DNA of 64,000 bases from Muriiphilus sp048268845 (GTDB lineage: Bacteria > Pseudomonadota > Alphaproteobacteria > Rhodobacterales > Rhodobacteraceae). The translations under genes and the position numbers were made by a program. The DNA is taken from NCBI GenBank assembly GCA_048268845.1, contig JBLWUQ010000013.1, positions 1 through 64,000 of the forward strand, given 5' to 3'. The notes under the pieces were generated by a model. That model was given only the letters and a program-made list of their open reading frames with translations. It was not told the origin of the DNA and did no database searches. Of this stretch, positions 48,675 to 58,269 are shown in pieces. Within the stretch, counting starts at the first letter, position 1, and each line of letters opens with the position of its first letter.

Positions 48675-49556
48675 TCAGAGGGTCAGCGACGGCCCGAAAT
48701 GCTCCATCACGGCGGCGAACTGGCGGTCATTGCCGCCATCATAGACGTTGGCATCCATGAGCCGCACGCTTTCGTCTTTCGCGCGGTGCCAGCAGATCGG
48801 CTTGCCATAACGCCCGAGGGCGCGGAAAACATGGCCGTTCATCCGGGCATTGGCATAGATCCAGATGTCGTCAGCGTTGGGGCAAAGCGCGCGGAAGGCC
48901 TGCCGGTCAAGCACGGTCGCAGGAAGGCTGCCGGGTGGAAAGGCGATCCCGCCGACGCCGGTGGGAAAAACCCGCTCATGGGCGAAGTCCAGCGGCAGCC
49001 GCCAGGACCATTCAAGATAGGGCCGCGCGGTTCCGTCCGGGCGAAGCCGGATCAGGTGACCGCGATTGCACGGGATCTCGCGCCGCGTGGGATCAATCGC
49101 CGACAACAGCCCATCCGCCCATTCCGGGCCATAATGGCAATCATCGTCGCAAACGAGGATGGTGCGGTCCGGATAGGCCGAGAGCGCAGGGATCAGCTTG
49201 GTATGCGGCCCCAGATCCTCGCACCGATTGATCGTCAGCCCGTGGCGCACCAGTTCAAGCACCGCCGGCGGCAGGTTCCCATAATGCTCGTTGCCAATCC
49301 AGAGCACGACCTCGGCCGCGCCACGCCGGACCGCGCGCTGCATCAGCAGGCACTTGAGCGTCAGGTGAAGTTTGTCGAAACGCGGGGTGTGGGAGGTCAG
49401 CGAGATGATCGCGGCACCGGGCGCGACCTCTGCCGGCGCGGTCAACCCAAGGGCGCGGCGAAGCGCCCATTTGAGGGTGACACGCGCCTCGGCGCGCCGG
49501 GCACGCACCCTGCGTTTTCGGCCGGGTGCCCTGTATCGAAACCTCGTCTGCCCCAC
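48675..49556 (-). CDS. Glycosyltransferase-like protein
   Basis: About 293 residues from a GTG at 49556 (GAGGCAGAG before it); a longer frame begins at a TTG inside the carD terminator and is unlikely. GT-A-like features: AAIISLTSHTPRFDKLHLTL, then ILVCDDDCHYGPEWADGLL with a DDD metal site, and DDIWIYANARMNGH. Looks like the rhamnosyl/hexosyl-transferase relatives annotated in roseobacters, but donor and acceptor are unknown. No capsule or LPS genes nearby; its 5' end is Arg-rich and poorly conserved-looking. Confidence 0.75.
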   Translation of the reverse strand: MGQTRFRYRAPGRKRRVRARRAEARVTLKWALRRALGLTAPAEVAPGAAIISLTSHTPRFDKLHLTLKCLLMQRAVRRGAAEVVLWIGNEHYGNLPPAVLELVRHGLTINRCEDLGPHTKLIPALSAYPDRTILVCDDDCHYGPEWADGLLSAIDPTRREIPCNRGHLIRLRPDGTARPYLEWSWRLPLDFAHERVFPTGVGGIAFPPGSLPATVLDRQAFRALCPNADDIWIYANARMNGHVFRALGRYGKPICWHRAKDESVRLMDANVYDGGNDRQFAAVMEHFGPSLTL

Positions 49557-49634
49557 CTCTGCCTCTGCGGTTTGCGCCAATCGGGGCCATATACGGCCGC
49601 ATTCGACCGGGGTGCAATCGCCCCGGCCGAACAA

Positions 49635-49662
49635 AAACCGCCGCCCCGAAGGACGGCGGTTT
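49635..49662 (-). terminator. carD intrinsic terminator
   Basis: AAACCGCCG (49635-49643) pairs with CGGCGGTTT (49654-49662), 10-nt loop; on the minus strand it is followed by a T run. It lies 26 nt after the carD stop. Confidence 0.85.
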
Positions 49663-49687
49663 CACGTTCGATCCGGGAAACGAAGGA

Positions 49688-50197
49688 TCAGGCTGCGCGC
49701 GACGTCAGGACGTCGCCGACCTTCTTCTGCGCGGCAATCTCGTCGCCGCCCGCCACCGCCGCAACCTCGCGGGTCAGACGCTCGAGTGCGGCTTCGTAAA
49801 GCTGCCGCTCGGAATAGCTCTGCTCGCGCTGGTCGTCCGTGCGGTGCAGGTCGCGCACCACCTCGGCGATCGAAATCAGATCGCCCGAGTTGATCTTCTG
49901 CTCATATTCCTGCGCCCGGCGCGACCACATCGCGCGCTTGACGCGGGCCTTGCCCTTGAGCGTGTCCATCGCCCTCGAGACAATGTCCGGGCTCGACAGC
50001 GAGCGCATCCCGATCTCGGTCGCCTTGTGGGTCGGCACCCGCAGGGTCATCTTGTCCTTCTCGAACGAGATCACGAACAGTTCGAGTTTCAGTCCGGCGA
50101 CTTCCTGCTCCTCGATCGAGATGATCCTGCCGACCCCGTGCGCCGGGTAGACGACGAATTCGTTCGCGCGGAAATCAAGCTTCTTGGCCTTGCTCAT
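49688..50197 (-). CDS. carD: CarD-family transcriptional regulator
   Basis: RNA-polymerase-binding protein that stabilises open complexes, notably at promoters with imperfect -10/spacer; in Rhodobacter CarD is a global activator of promoters lacking a -7T. 169 residues. N-terminal Tudor-like RNAP-interaction domain (FRANEFVVYPAHGVGRI, EEQEVAGLKLELFVI) about 9-70 and a helical DNA-contacting domain to about 160 with RRAQEYEQKINSGDL. GAAAGGA before the ATG. Many promoters here (TAGGCT, TAGGTC, TAGCTA) carry suboptimal -10 boxes of the sort CarD supports. Confidence 0.95.
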   Translation of the reverse strand: MSKAKKLDFRANEFVVYPAHGVGRIISIEEQEVAGLKLELFVISFEKDKMTLRVPTHKATEIGMRSLSSPDIVSRAMDTLKGKARVKRAMWSRRAQEYEQKINSGDLISIAEVVRDLHRTDDQREQSYSERQLYEAALERLTREVAAVAGGDEIAAQKKVGDVLTSRAA

Positions 50198-50357
50198 GTC
50201 GGCATATTCCTTTCAGATCCTGCGACGCCGTTGAAAAGCGTCTTGACCGGCTGAGGGGTATCAACCGCATCGTCACTTCGGGCTCACAGGTTGATTGCGT
50301 GCTCGTGTGCCCCCCACGACCGCACGCATCTGCTCTCCGGTTTCATAACTTTGGCGG

Positions 50358-50386
50358 AGCATACACCAGAATCGGCCAGAATCCAA
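50358..50386 (-). promoter_or_regulatory. carD promoter candidate with direct repeat
   Basis: Minus strand: -35 TTGGAT (50381-50386), 17-nt spacer, -10 TATGCT (50358-50363). The plus-strand octamer CCAGAATC occurs twice, 10 bp apart (50366-50373 and 50376-50383), filling the spacer and overlapping the -35. Leader of about 155 nt. The 286-nt fdxA-carD gap has no other recognised feature. Confidence 0.5.
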
Positions 50387-50483
50387 GCGCCGCACCTGCA
50401 AACAGGGTGTTTTAGCCCTAATCCCATGGGTTTGGCCCGGATTTCGGCGCGGTCTTCTGCGCTGCGGCGCCCGGATCGGCGAA

Positions 50484-50822
50484 TCAGCCGCCGCCGCCGG
50501 GCTTTTCCGAGAAGTATTTCTCGAGCTTGCCTTCTTCGCCGTCACGCTCTTCAGCGTTGGGAAGCGGGTCCTGCTTGGCCACGATCACCGGCCAGAGGTC
50601 GGCATATTTGCGGTTGAACTCGACCCATCTCGCCGCTTCCGGCTCGGTATCGGGGCGGATCGCGTCTGCCGGACATTCAGGCTCGCAGACGCCGCAGTCG
50701 ATACATTCGTCAGGGTGAATCACCAGCATGTTCTCGCCCTCGTAGAAACAATCCACCGGGCAGACCTCGACACAGTCGGTGTATTTGCAGGCGATGCATT
50801 TGTCGTTGACAATATAGGTCAT
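50484..50822 (-). CDS. fdxA: 7Fe ferredoxin FdxA
   Basis: Small soluble electron carrier, 112 residues. First cluster region CIACKYTDCVEVCPVDC (with the spacing of a [3Fe-4S] site) and second CIDCGVCEPECPAD ([4Fe-4S]); the long C-terminal tail with WPVIVAKQDPLPNAEE is typical of alphaproteobacterial FdxA. Between carD and the S4-domain gene, a very common order in Rhodobacterales. Ends with GGGG. Confidence 0.96.
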   Translation of the reverse strand: MTYIVNDKCIACKYTDCVEVCPVDCFYEGENMLVIHPDECIDCGVCEPECPADAIRPDTEPEAARWVEFNRKYADLWPVIVAKQDPLPNAEERDGEEGKLEKYFSEKPGGGG

Positions 50823-50850
50823 GAGACACCCCGAACGTCGATTCCGCGAC

Positions 50851-50879
50851 TAGCTAACCCCCTTGCGCGGATCATTCAA
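50851..50879 (-). promoter_or_regulatory. fdxA promoter candidate
   Basis: Minus strand: -35 TTGAAT (50874-50879), 17-nt spacer, -10 TAGCTA (50851-50856). The -35 lies inside the last codons of the S4-domain gene. One of the best consensus matches in the window. Confidence 0.55.
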
Positions 50880-51264
50880 GGCGGGTCGGGTCATAAAGCC
50901 GGGCGTTGCGACGTTCTTTCCTACCCGGCCTGCCCTTGCCGTCAAAGCCCGGCGCGCGCGGTTCGGGATCGGGCGGCGGGCTGAGATCGTCATAGAGCGC
51001 GCGGGCCTCGGGCGCCGGTCCGCGCCGCTCCGACAGCACCAGCACCTTGACCACCCGCACCTGGCGCGCCTGCGAAAACGTCAGCACGTCGCCCGGACCG
51101 ATGCCATACGCGGGCTTTGCCACCTTGGCGGAGTTCACCCGAAGATGGCCGCCGGCGATCACCTTGGCCGCCAGGGTCCGGGTCTTGAAGAACCGCGCGT
51201 GCCACAGCCATTTGTCGGCCCGCATCGCCGGTTTCGGGGCGGATGTTGCCGCCGGGTCGGCCAC
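50872..51264 (-). CDS. S4-domain RNA-binding protein (Hsp15-like)
   Basis: 130 residues. S4 domain about 13-65 with MRADKWLWHARFFKTRTLA and GHLRVNSAKVAKPAYGIGPGD, the core of ribosome-associated Hsp15, which rescues 50S subunits carrying nascent chains. The C-terminal 50 residues are basic and disordered. The GTG start follows the helicase TAG directly, so it is co-translated with the SUV3-like helicase. Confidence 0.9.
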   Translation of the reverse strand: MADPAATSAPKPAMRADKWLWHARFFKTRTLAAKVIAGGHLRVNSAKVAKPAYGIGPGDVLTFSQARQVRVVKVLVLSERRGPAPEARALYDDLSPPPDPEPRAPGFDGKGRPGRKERRNARLYDPTRLE

Positions 51265-54165
51265 CTATTTCTTGTCCCTGAACCCCATGAGGGCCTGGGC
51301 GAAGGGGTTGTCGGGGTCGATCCGGTCGTGTTTGGGCGGGCGCGACGCGAAGCTCGCCGGCTTTTCCTCGCGCTTCGGGGCGCCCTTGGGCTTGCCCTTG
51401 CCGCGTGGCTTGGCATCGGCGGGGCGCTTGCCGCCCTCGCCGCGGGGCTTGCCGCGGTCGGCGGGTTTGGGGCGGGCGAAACCGGCCCACTTGAAGGTGA
51501 AGAAGACTTCGGCCTCATCCTCGGGCGTGGCCTTGGCCTGCGCCTCGCTGGCGCCGGCATCGCCCGGATGCGCCGATGCGCCCTCGTCCGCACCGGGCTG
51601 CGCCTCGACCGATGCCGCGCCGGAGCCTTCGAGGTGATCGACGGTGACGCTGGCCTCGGCCGGCGCCTCGGCGGTCGGCTGTGCCTCGACCCCGCTCGTG
51701 CCCTCGGCACCGGGATGGGCCTCGCCGGTGACGTCCTGACCGGGCAGCGCCTCGGCTTCGCGGGTGCCGGTGGGCGTCGGGTCTTCGACCGGCGCGCGCA
51801 GCTTGGGCCGCTCGCCGCGTTCGGCCTTGTAGCCCAGCCCCTGCATCAGATCGGCGAACTGCTCCAGCGTCATGCCGGTGATCGACAGCATGTCGGGGTT
51901 GGCCTCGAAGCCGGCGCGGCTGTTCTGGGCGCGCAACTGGTCGGCCAGCCGCTCAAGCATGTCGATCCGGATCGCCCGCGCCCCGGCCGGGCGATAACCC
52001 GCCAGCATGTAGACGCGCGCATCGACCGCCGGGATCGTCGGAATGGTGACAAGCCCCGGCGGCGGTGCCTCGGGGAATTCGTCAAGCCCGCCCGCGAGGC
52101 TCCAGAGCACCAGCCGAAGCCGGGTCGGCGCGGGTTTCAAGAGCAGCGGCATGAACACGGTGAACTGGCCGAAACGCACACCATGCTTGCGCAACTGCCC
52201 ACGCGCCTCCTGGTCAAGCTCCTTGACCTCGCGCGCCACCTCGTCGCGTGGCAGCACGCCCAGCGCCTCGATCAGCCGGAAGGCGAACCCGCGCGCCATG
52301 CCGGTCAGCGCCTCGTCCTTCTGCAAGCCGACCAGCGGCTCGAACAGCCCGGCAACCTTGCGGTCGATGAAATGCTGCAAGCGCCGCGCGACCTTCTCGG
52401 AAACCTCGGCCCCCGCCTCGTCGTCGACGAAGGGCTGCACCCGCGGCTTGAGGACATCGTCGCCCTTGACCAGCTTGCCGACGGCGTGTTCGCCCCACAT
52501 CAGCCCGCCCTGCTCGGTGAAATCAAGCTCGGTGTCGGGGGCGTTGTAGAACCGGTCGGCGCGCAGGTGGAAGTGCGGTGCCAGCGCCGAGACGGCGGCG
52601 GCGTGCAGGGTCTTCGCCTCTTCGGGACTTGCGGACTTGTCCTGCCTGAACCGGAACCCTTCCAGCCGCCCGACGAATTCGCCCTCGACGGTCACTTCGC
52701 CCTTGTCGTTCACCTCGGCCACAAGGCTCTCCTTCTGCTTCAACCGGCGCAGCAACACTGACGTGCGCCGGTCAACAAATCGTTGCGTCAACGCGGCGTG
52801 AAGCGCGTCCGACAGGCGATCTTCTACCGCACGCGTCTCGCTACGCCAATGGTCTTCATCGGCCAGCCAGCCGCTGCGCTGCGCCACATAGGTCCAGGTG
52901 CGGATGAACGCCAGCCGTTTCGACAGCGCGTCGATATCGCCGGCGGTGCGGTCGATCCGGGCGACCTGGGTGGCGAACCAGTCGGTATCGACGCGGCCAT
53001 GTTCGTGCAGGTCGGTAAATATCCGCCCGAGAAGCGCGGTATGTTCGCCATGGCTGATGCCGCGAAAGTCGGGGATCCGGCAGACGTCCCACAACAGCTT
53101 GACCCCCGGCCCGTCGCTGGCGCGCGCCCGGATCAGGCCGTCATCGGCCAGCTCCTTCAGCGCCATCAGGTCATCGGCCTCACGCGCACGGGTCAGCCAC
53201 TCGTCGTCGGTGGCGGTCTCGAGCGAGGTGATCAGCGCGTCGACCGAACCGAAGCGCAGCGCGGAATTGCGCCAGTTCAGCTTGCGCAGCGGAGTGAAGC
53301 GATGCTCGGTGATCGCCTCGATGACCTCGGGATCGAGCCCCGGCGCCTCGCCGGTCACGCCAAAGGTCCCGTCAGTCATGTAGCGCCCGGCGCGGCCCGC
53401 GATCTGCGCCAGTTCGTTCGGGGCAAGCCGGCGCATCCGGCGGCCATCGAACTTGGACAGGGCCGAGAACGCGACGTGGGTCACATCGAGGTTCAGCCCC
53501 ATGCCGATCGCGTCGGTGGCGACCAGGTAATCGACGTCGCCCTCCTGATACATCGCCACCTGGGCGTTGCGGGTGCGCGGGCTGAGCGCCCCCATCACCA
53601 CCGCCACACCGCCCTTCTGGCGACGCATCAGTTCCGCGATGGCGTAGAGATTTTCAACCGAAAACCCGACAATCGCGCTGCGTGGGGGCAGTCGGCTTAT
53701 CTTTTTCGAACCTGTGTAGGTCAATTCGCTGAATCGCTCGCGGTGCAGGAACTGCACCCCCGGCACCAGCGCCGCAATGGCGCCGCGCATCGTCTCGGCG
53801 CCGAGAAACAGCGTCTCGTGGGTGCCGCGCGCATGCAGCAGCCGGTCGGTGAAGACATGGCCGCGTTCGGGATCGGCGCAAAGCTGGATCTCGTCGACCG
53901 CAAGGAAATCCGCGCCCAGCCCCTCGGGCATCGCCTCGACGGTGCAGACCCAGTATTGCACCCGCGGCGGCACGATCCGCTCTTCGCCGGTGACCAGCGC
54001 CACCACACCCGGGCCGCGCACCGCGACGATCTTGTCATAGACCTCGCGCGCGAGCAGCCGCAACGGCAACCCGATGACGCCGGAGCGATAGCCCAGCATC
54101 CGCTCGATCGCGTAATGCGTCTTGCCCGTGTTGGTCGGACCGAGAACCGCGCTGATTCCCGCCAT
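51265..54165 (-). CDS. SUV3-like DExH RNA/DNA helicase
   Basis: 966 residues, superfamily 2. Walker A GPTNTGKTH (9-17), DEIQ box at 91-94, motif VI QIAGRAGRYMTDG (about 264-276), then the helical and C-terminal domains related to the mitochondrial Suv3/SUPV3L1 RNA helicase of the degradosome. From about 785 on the protein is low-complexity (Glu/Ala/Gln/Pro/Gly), then strongly basic (KPRGKGKPKGAPKREEKP), ending in the conserved DRIDPDNPFAQALMGFRDKK. The basic tail probably binds RNA. It precedes the S4-domain gene without a gap. Known function in bacteria is unsettled; RNA turnover or ribosome work is an inference. Confidence 0.9.
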   Translation of the reverse strand: MAGISAVLGPTNTGKTHYAIERMLGYRSGVIGLPLRLLAREVYDKIVAVRGPGVVALVTGEERIVPPRVQYWVCTVEAMPEGLGADFLAVDEIQLCADPERGHVFTDRLLHARGTHETLFLGAETMRGAIAALVPGVQFLHRERFSELTYTGSKKISRLPPRSAIVGFSVENLYAIAELMRRQKGGVAVVMGALSPRTRNAQVAMYQEGDVDYLVATDAIGMGLNLDVTHVAFSALSKFDGRRMRRLAPNELAQIAGRAGRYMTDGTFGVTGEAPGLDPEVIEAITEHRFTPLRKLNWRNSALRFGSVDALITSLETATDDEWLTRAREADDLMALKELADDGLIRARASDGPGVKLLWDVCRIPDFRGISHGEHTALLGRIFTDLHEHGRVDTDWFATQVARIDRTAGDIDALSKRLAFIRTWTYVAQRSGWLADEDHWRSETRAVEDRLSDALHAALTQRFVDRRTSVLLRRLKQKESLVAEVNDKGEVTVEGEFVGRLEGFRFRQDKSASPEEAKTLHAAAVSALAPHFHLRADRFYNAPDTELDFTEQGGLMWGEHAVGKLVKGDDVLKPRVQPFVDDEAGAEVSEKVARRLQHFIDRKVAGLFEPLVGLQKDEALTGMARGFAFRLIEALGVLPRDEVAREVKELDQEARGQLRKHGVRFGQFTVFMPLLLKPAPTRLRLVLWSLAGGLDEFPEAPPPGLVTIPTIPAVDARVYMLAGYRPAGARAIRIDMLERLADQLRAQNSRAGFEANPDMLSITGMTLEQFADLMQGLGYKAERGERPKLRAPVEDPTPTGTREAEALPGQDVTGEAHPGAEGTSGVEAQPTAEAPAEASVTVDHLEGSGAASVEAQPGADEGASAHPGDAGASEAQAKATPEDEAEVFFTFKWAGFARPKPADRGKPRGEGGKRPADAKPRGKGKPKGAPKREEKPASFASRPPKHDRIDPDNPFAQALMGFRDKK

Positions 54166-54186
54166 CCCGGCCTCCTTGTCTGCGTC

Positions 54187-54723
54187 TCAGATGCTCTTGC
54201 CCTGAAGCTCGACTTCGAGGCGTTCCAGCGCCTCTCTTAGATCGGGACGCTGCGGATGTATAGCAAGCGCGGCGGCATAGATCTCGGCGGCACGCTCCAG
54301 ATCGCCGGTGTCCTCGAGGATCACGGCAAGCCCCGAGAGCGCGCCGAAATGGCGCGGCTCGAGCGCCAGCGCGCGGGCGATGTCGGACATCGCCGGGCCG
54401 TAAAGCCCAAGCTGGAACCAGGCGGTGGCGCGGGCGTTCCAGCCCTCGGCGAAATCCGGCGCATTCTCGACCAGTGCCGTCAGATGTTCGACCGCCGCAT
54501 CGGCCGCATCCGCAGCCATCGCGGTGCGCCCGCGCTCCAGCAACAGGTCCATCGCCGCCGATCCGGATTGCGACCACTCGGCCCAGATCCCGTCCTCGAT
54601 CGCCTGCCAGTTCGATTCGTCCGCGGTTTTCAACGCCGCGAACAACTGGTTGAGCCGCGCCTCGTCGGCCGCCGCCGGATGCGCGATGACGATGAGGGCA
54701 AGCAGGGCGAGGATGCGTCGCAT
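54187..54723 (-). CDS. Exported tetratricopeptide-repeat protein
   Basis: 178 residues with a signal peptide about 1-19 (ILALLALIVIAHPAAADE) and TPR helices over about 75-170 (AAVEHLTALVENAPDFAEGW, RATAWFQLGLYGPAM, ALALEPRHFGALSGLAVIL, ERAAEIYAAALAIHPQRP). Periplasmic adaptor of unknown partner. The ATG is 6 nt after an extended -10 and has no ribosome site, so the mRNA may be leaderless. Confidence 0.88.
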   Translation of the reverse strand: MRRILALLALIVIAHPAAADEARLNQLFAALKTADESNWQAIEDGIWAEWSQSGSAAMDLLLERGRTAMAADAADAAVEHLTALVENAPDFAEGWNARATAWFQLGLYGPAMSDIARALALEPRHFGALSGLAVILEDTGDLERAAEIYAAALAIHPQRPDLREALERLEVELQGKSI

Positions 54724-54729
54724 GGCCCC

Positions 54730-54759
54730 AGTCTAGCAGACCGCAAGCGGCGATGCCCA
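54730..54759 (-). promoter_or_regulatory. Promoter candidate of the TPR gene (leaderless)
   Basis: Minus strand: -35 TGGGCA (54754-54759), 18-nt spacer, extended -10 TGC-TAGACT (-10 at 54730-54735). Expected start at 54723, the A of the ATG. Confidence 0.4.
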
Positions 54760-54808
54760 TCACCTTCGCGTGGCGCATGACGTTTCGGCAGCATCCGCCC
54801 GAATCGGT

Positions 54809-54837
54809 TTCGCCCGCTTCGGCTTTTCCGCTAAGGT
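54809..54837 (+). promoter_or_regulatory. Weak promoter candidate of the SCP2 gene
   Basis: -35 TTCGCC (54809-54814), 17-nt spacer, -10 TAAGGT (54832-54837), in the gap divergent from the TPR gene. Confidence 0.3.
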
Positions 54838-54877
54838 CGCGACGAAGAAATTCCCAGCCCCGGACGGAGGATGACAG

Positions 54878-55168
54878 GTGAGTGACGTGATCGAGAAGGC
54901 AGTGGCCGCGCTGAAGGAAAAATTCGGCAGCGCGGGTTTCGACGCCGTGGCCAAATTCGTCATCGAGGGCGAAGGCGCGGTGATGGTCGATGGCGACGGC
55001 GTGCGCGCCGGGGACGAGGGCGCAGACGTGACCCTGACCGCCAGCGCCGGGACGTTCGAATCGATCATGTCGGGCGATCTCAACCCGACCTCGGCCTTCA
55101 TGACCGGCAAGCTGGCGATCGACGGCGACATGGGGGCTGCGATGCGGCTGGGCAGCGCGCTCGGCTGA
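54878..55168 (+). CDS. SCP2 sterol-binding-domain protein
   Basis: 96 residues, one SCP2 unit with a hydrophobic lipid-binding cavity. Features: VSDVIEKAVAALKEKFG, FVIEGEGAVMVDGDGV, and the C-terminal SGDLNPTSAFMTGKLAIDGDMGAAM (core PTSAFMTGKLAIDGD). Starts at a GTG with GGAGG eight nucleotides before. One nucleotide separates it from the hydrolase gene, so the two are one unit, possibly for lipid handling. Confidence 0.92.
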   Translation: MSDVIEKAVAALKEKFGSAGFDAVAKFVIEGEGAVMVDGDGVRAGDEGADVTLTASAGTFESIMSGDLNPTSAFMTGKLAIDGDMGAAMRLGSALG

Positions 55169-55169
55169 C

Positions 55170-56108
55170 ATGCAGCCCGCGCCGCTTCACGACGACATCG
55201 CGCGCGGCCCCGAAGGCGGCCGGGCGTGGTGGCTGACGACACCGGACGGGGTGCGCATCCGCGCCGCGATCTGGCGGCCAGCGGGCCGGACGACGGGCAC
55301 CGTGATGCTGTTTCCCGGCCGCAGCGAATACATCGAGAAATATGGCCCCGCCGCGGGCGAGCTGACGGCGCGCGGCTTTGCCGTCGTCACCGTCGACTGG
55401 CGCGGTCAGGGGCTTGCCGACCGCGCCATCGCCGACCCGCTTCTGGGCCATGTCGGCCATTTCGACGAATACCAGCGCGATATCGACGCCGTGAACGCCC
55501 TGATCCGAACCGAGGCCCTGCCCGGCCCGTTCTTCCTGATCGGCCATTCGATGGGCGGCTGCATCGGCCTGCGCGCGCTACACAACGGCCTGCCGATCAA
55601 GGCGGCGGCGTTCTCGGCCCCGATGTGGGGGCTGCAAATGCCCGCGATCAAGCGCCCGCTGGCCTGGGTGTCGTCGCTCGGCGGCACCGCGATCGGCCTT
55701 GGCGCGCGGCTGGTGCCGACCGGCGAGCGTGACTGCTACGCCGCCACCGCGCCGTTCGACGACAACACCCTGACCAGCGACCCCGAGATGTTCGCCTTCC
55801 TGCAGGGCCAGCTTCGCCGCTATCCTGCGCTTGCGCTTGGCGGCCCAACGCTGTCCTGGCTGCGCGCCGCCCTTCTGGAAACCACCCGGCTGGCCCGGAT
55901 GGCGCCGCCGCCAGTGCCTGCCGCAACCTTCCTCGGCAGCCGCGAGCGCATCGTCGCGCCTGACCGGGTGCAGAGGCTCATGGGCGGCTGGAAGGCAGCC
56001 AAGCTCGACCTGATCGAGGGCGCCGAGCACGAGATCCTGATGGAGCGCGCCGCCACCCGTGCCCGCTTCTTCGACACGGCCACGGCGCTTTTCGACCGGC
56101 ACGCCTGA
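55170..56108 (+). CDS. Alpha/beta hydrolase (lysophospholipase-like)
   Basis: 312 residues. Nucleophile elbow GHSMGGC with S127; oxyanion region LFPGRSEYIEKYG, the stretch VDWRGQGLADR typical of PldB-type lysophospholipases, and the C-terminal His in EGAEHEILMER. No signal peptide, so cytoplasmic. Coupled with the SCP2 gene. Substrate probably a lipid ester, by family. Confidence 0.88.
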   Translation: MQPAPLHDDIARGPEGGRAWWLTTPDGVRIRAAIWRPAGRTTGTVMLFPGRSEYIEKYGPAAGELTARGFAVVTVDWRGQGLADRAIADPLLGHVGHFDEYQRDIDAVNALIRTEALPGPFFLIGHSMGGCIGLRALHNGLPIKAAAFSAPMWGLQMPAIKRPLAWVSSLGGTAIGLGARLVPTGERDCYAATAPFDDNTLTSDPEMFAFLQGQLRRYPALALGGPTLSWLRAALLETTRLARMAPPPVPAATFLGSRERIVAPDRVQRLMGGWKAAKLDLIEGAEHEILMERAATRARFFDTATALFDRHA

Positions 56109-56133
56109 GGCGCGCCAAACCCCGCCTTACCTG

Positions 56134-56162
56134 TTGGACCCCGCGCGCCGGATTGCCTATCG
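56134..56162 (+). promoter_or_regulatory. Promoter candidate of the formaldehyde oxidation operon
   Basis: -35 TTGGAC (56134-56139), 17-nt spacer, -10 CTATCG (56157-56162), 47 nt before the dehydrogenase ATG. No obvious operator. Confidence 0.42.
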
Positions 56163-56209
56163 TGGCAACAACTCCCGTCGCAAACGGACCAACCCGAAAG
56201 GACTGCCCG

Positions 56210-57318
<1,109 letters not shown>

Positions 57319-57319
<1 letters not shown>

Positions 57320-58164
57320 TGACCATGGAAACCGTCTCAACCAACCGCAGCCACGGCGGCACCCAAGGGGTCTACCGCCATGCCTCGACCGCCACGGGCA
57401 CGCCGATGGAGTTCTCCGTCTTCGTCCCCGATCATGCCCCCGGCGCACGCCTGCCGGTGGTCTGGTATCTCTCCGGGCTGACCTGCACGCAGGCCAACGT
57501 CACCGAAAAGGGCGAGGCGCGCGCCGCCTGCGCCGAACACGGCCTGATCTTCGTCGCCCCCGACACCAGCCCGCGTGGCGAAGGCGTGCCCGACGACCCG
57601 GAAGGCGCCTATGATTTCGGCCTCGGCGCCGGCTTCTACCTCGACGCGACCCGCGCGCCCTTCGACAAGCATTATCGGATGAGGACCTACCTCGAAGACG
57701 AATTGCCCGGCGTCATCGGCGACCACTTCCCCGCCGACATGACCCGCCAGTCGATCATGGGCCACTCGATGGGCGGCCACGGCGCGCTGACGTTCGGCTT
57801 GCGCAACCCGGACCGTTTCCGCGGAGTATCGGCGTTTTCGCCCATCGTCGCGCCGTCACAGGTGCCTTGGGGGATCAAGGCCTTCACCGGCTATCTCGGT
57901 GACGACCGCGCCGCCTGGGCCGAATACGACGCCTGCGCGCTGATCGAGGCGGGCGCGCGCCTGCCGGAAATCCTTGTCGATCAGGGCACGGCGGACGGAT
58001 TCCTTGCCGAACAACTCAAGCCCGAACTTCTGGCCGACGCCTGCGCCAAGGCGGGCATCGACCTGACGCTGAGGATGCAGGAGGACTACGACCACAGCTA
58101 CTACTTCATCTCGAGTTTCATGGCCGATCACCTCGCCTGGCACGCCAGGCGCCTGAAGGCCTGA
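57319..58164 (+). CDS. fghA: S-formylglutathione hydrolase
   Basis: Serine esterase of the D/FrmB family releasing formate and glutathione, completing detoxification of formaldehyde. 281 residues. Nucleophile S150 in MGHSMGGHG; FVAPDTSPRGEGVPDDPE; and the catalytic Asp in LVDQGTADGFL with His in DYDHSYYF. Start overlaps the dehydrogenase stop by one base. A longer upstream frame belongs to another gene and is rejected. Confidence 0.95.
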
Positions 58165-58166
58165 GC

Positions 58167-58239
58167 CTTCATCTTGGCCTAAATACTCCGGGGTGAGCGG
58201 TCGGATCGCAAGATCCGACCGTGAGGGGCAGCGCCCCTC
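58167..58239. repeat. Dispersed intergenic element with two hairpins (copy 3)
   Basis: AT core (CCTTCATCTTGGCC, then TAAATACTC) at 58167-58188, followed by a perfect 10-bp inverted repeat 58198-58221 (CGGTCGGATC, 4-nt loop) and a perfect 7-bp stem 58223-58239 (GAGGGGC-AGC-GCCCCTC). The GGGGC-AGC-GCCCC core matches copy 2. Confidence 0.7.
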
Positions 58240-58240
58240 G

Positions 58241-58262
58241 AAAAGCCTTTCTCAAGGCTTTT
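58241..58262. terminator. Bidirectional terminator between fghA and pirin
   Basis: AAAAGCCTT (58241-58249) and AAGGCTTTT (58254-58262), perfect 9-bp arms and TCTC loop, giving A/T flanks on both sides. Third in a row of perfect stems. Confidence 0.75.
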
Positions 58263-58269
58263 CCCCGCC

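Noticed and set aside
50273..50545. 90-codon frame between carD and fdxA
   Set aside because: Covers the carD promoter and the end of fdxA, Arg/Pro-rich, no ribosome site.
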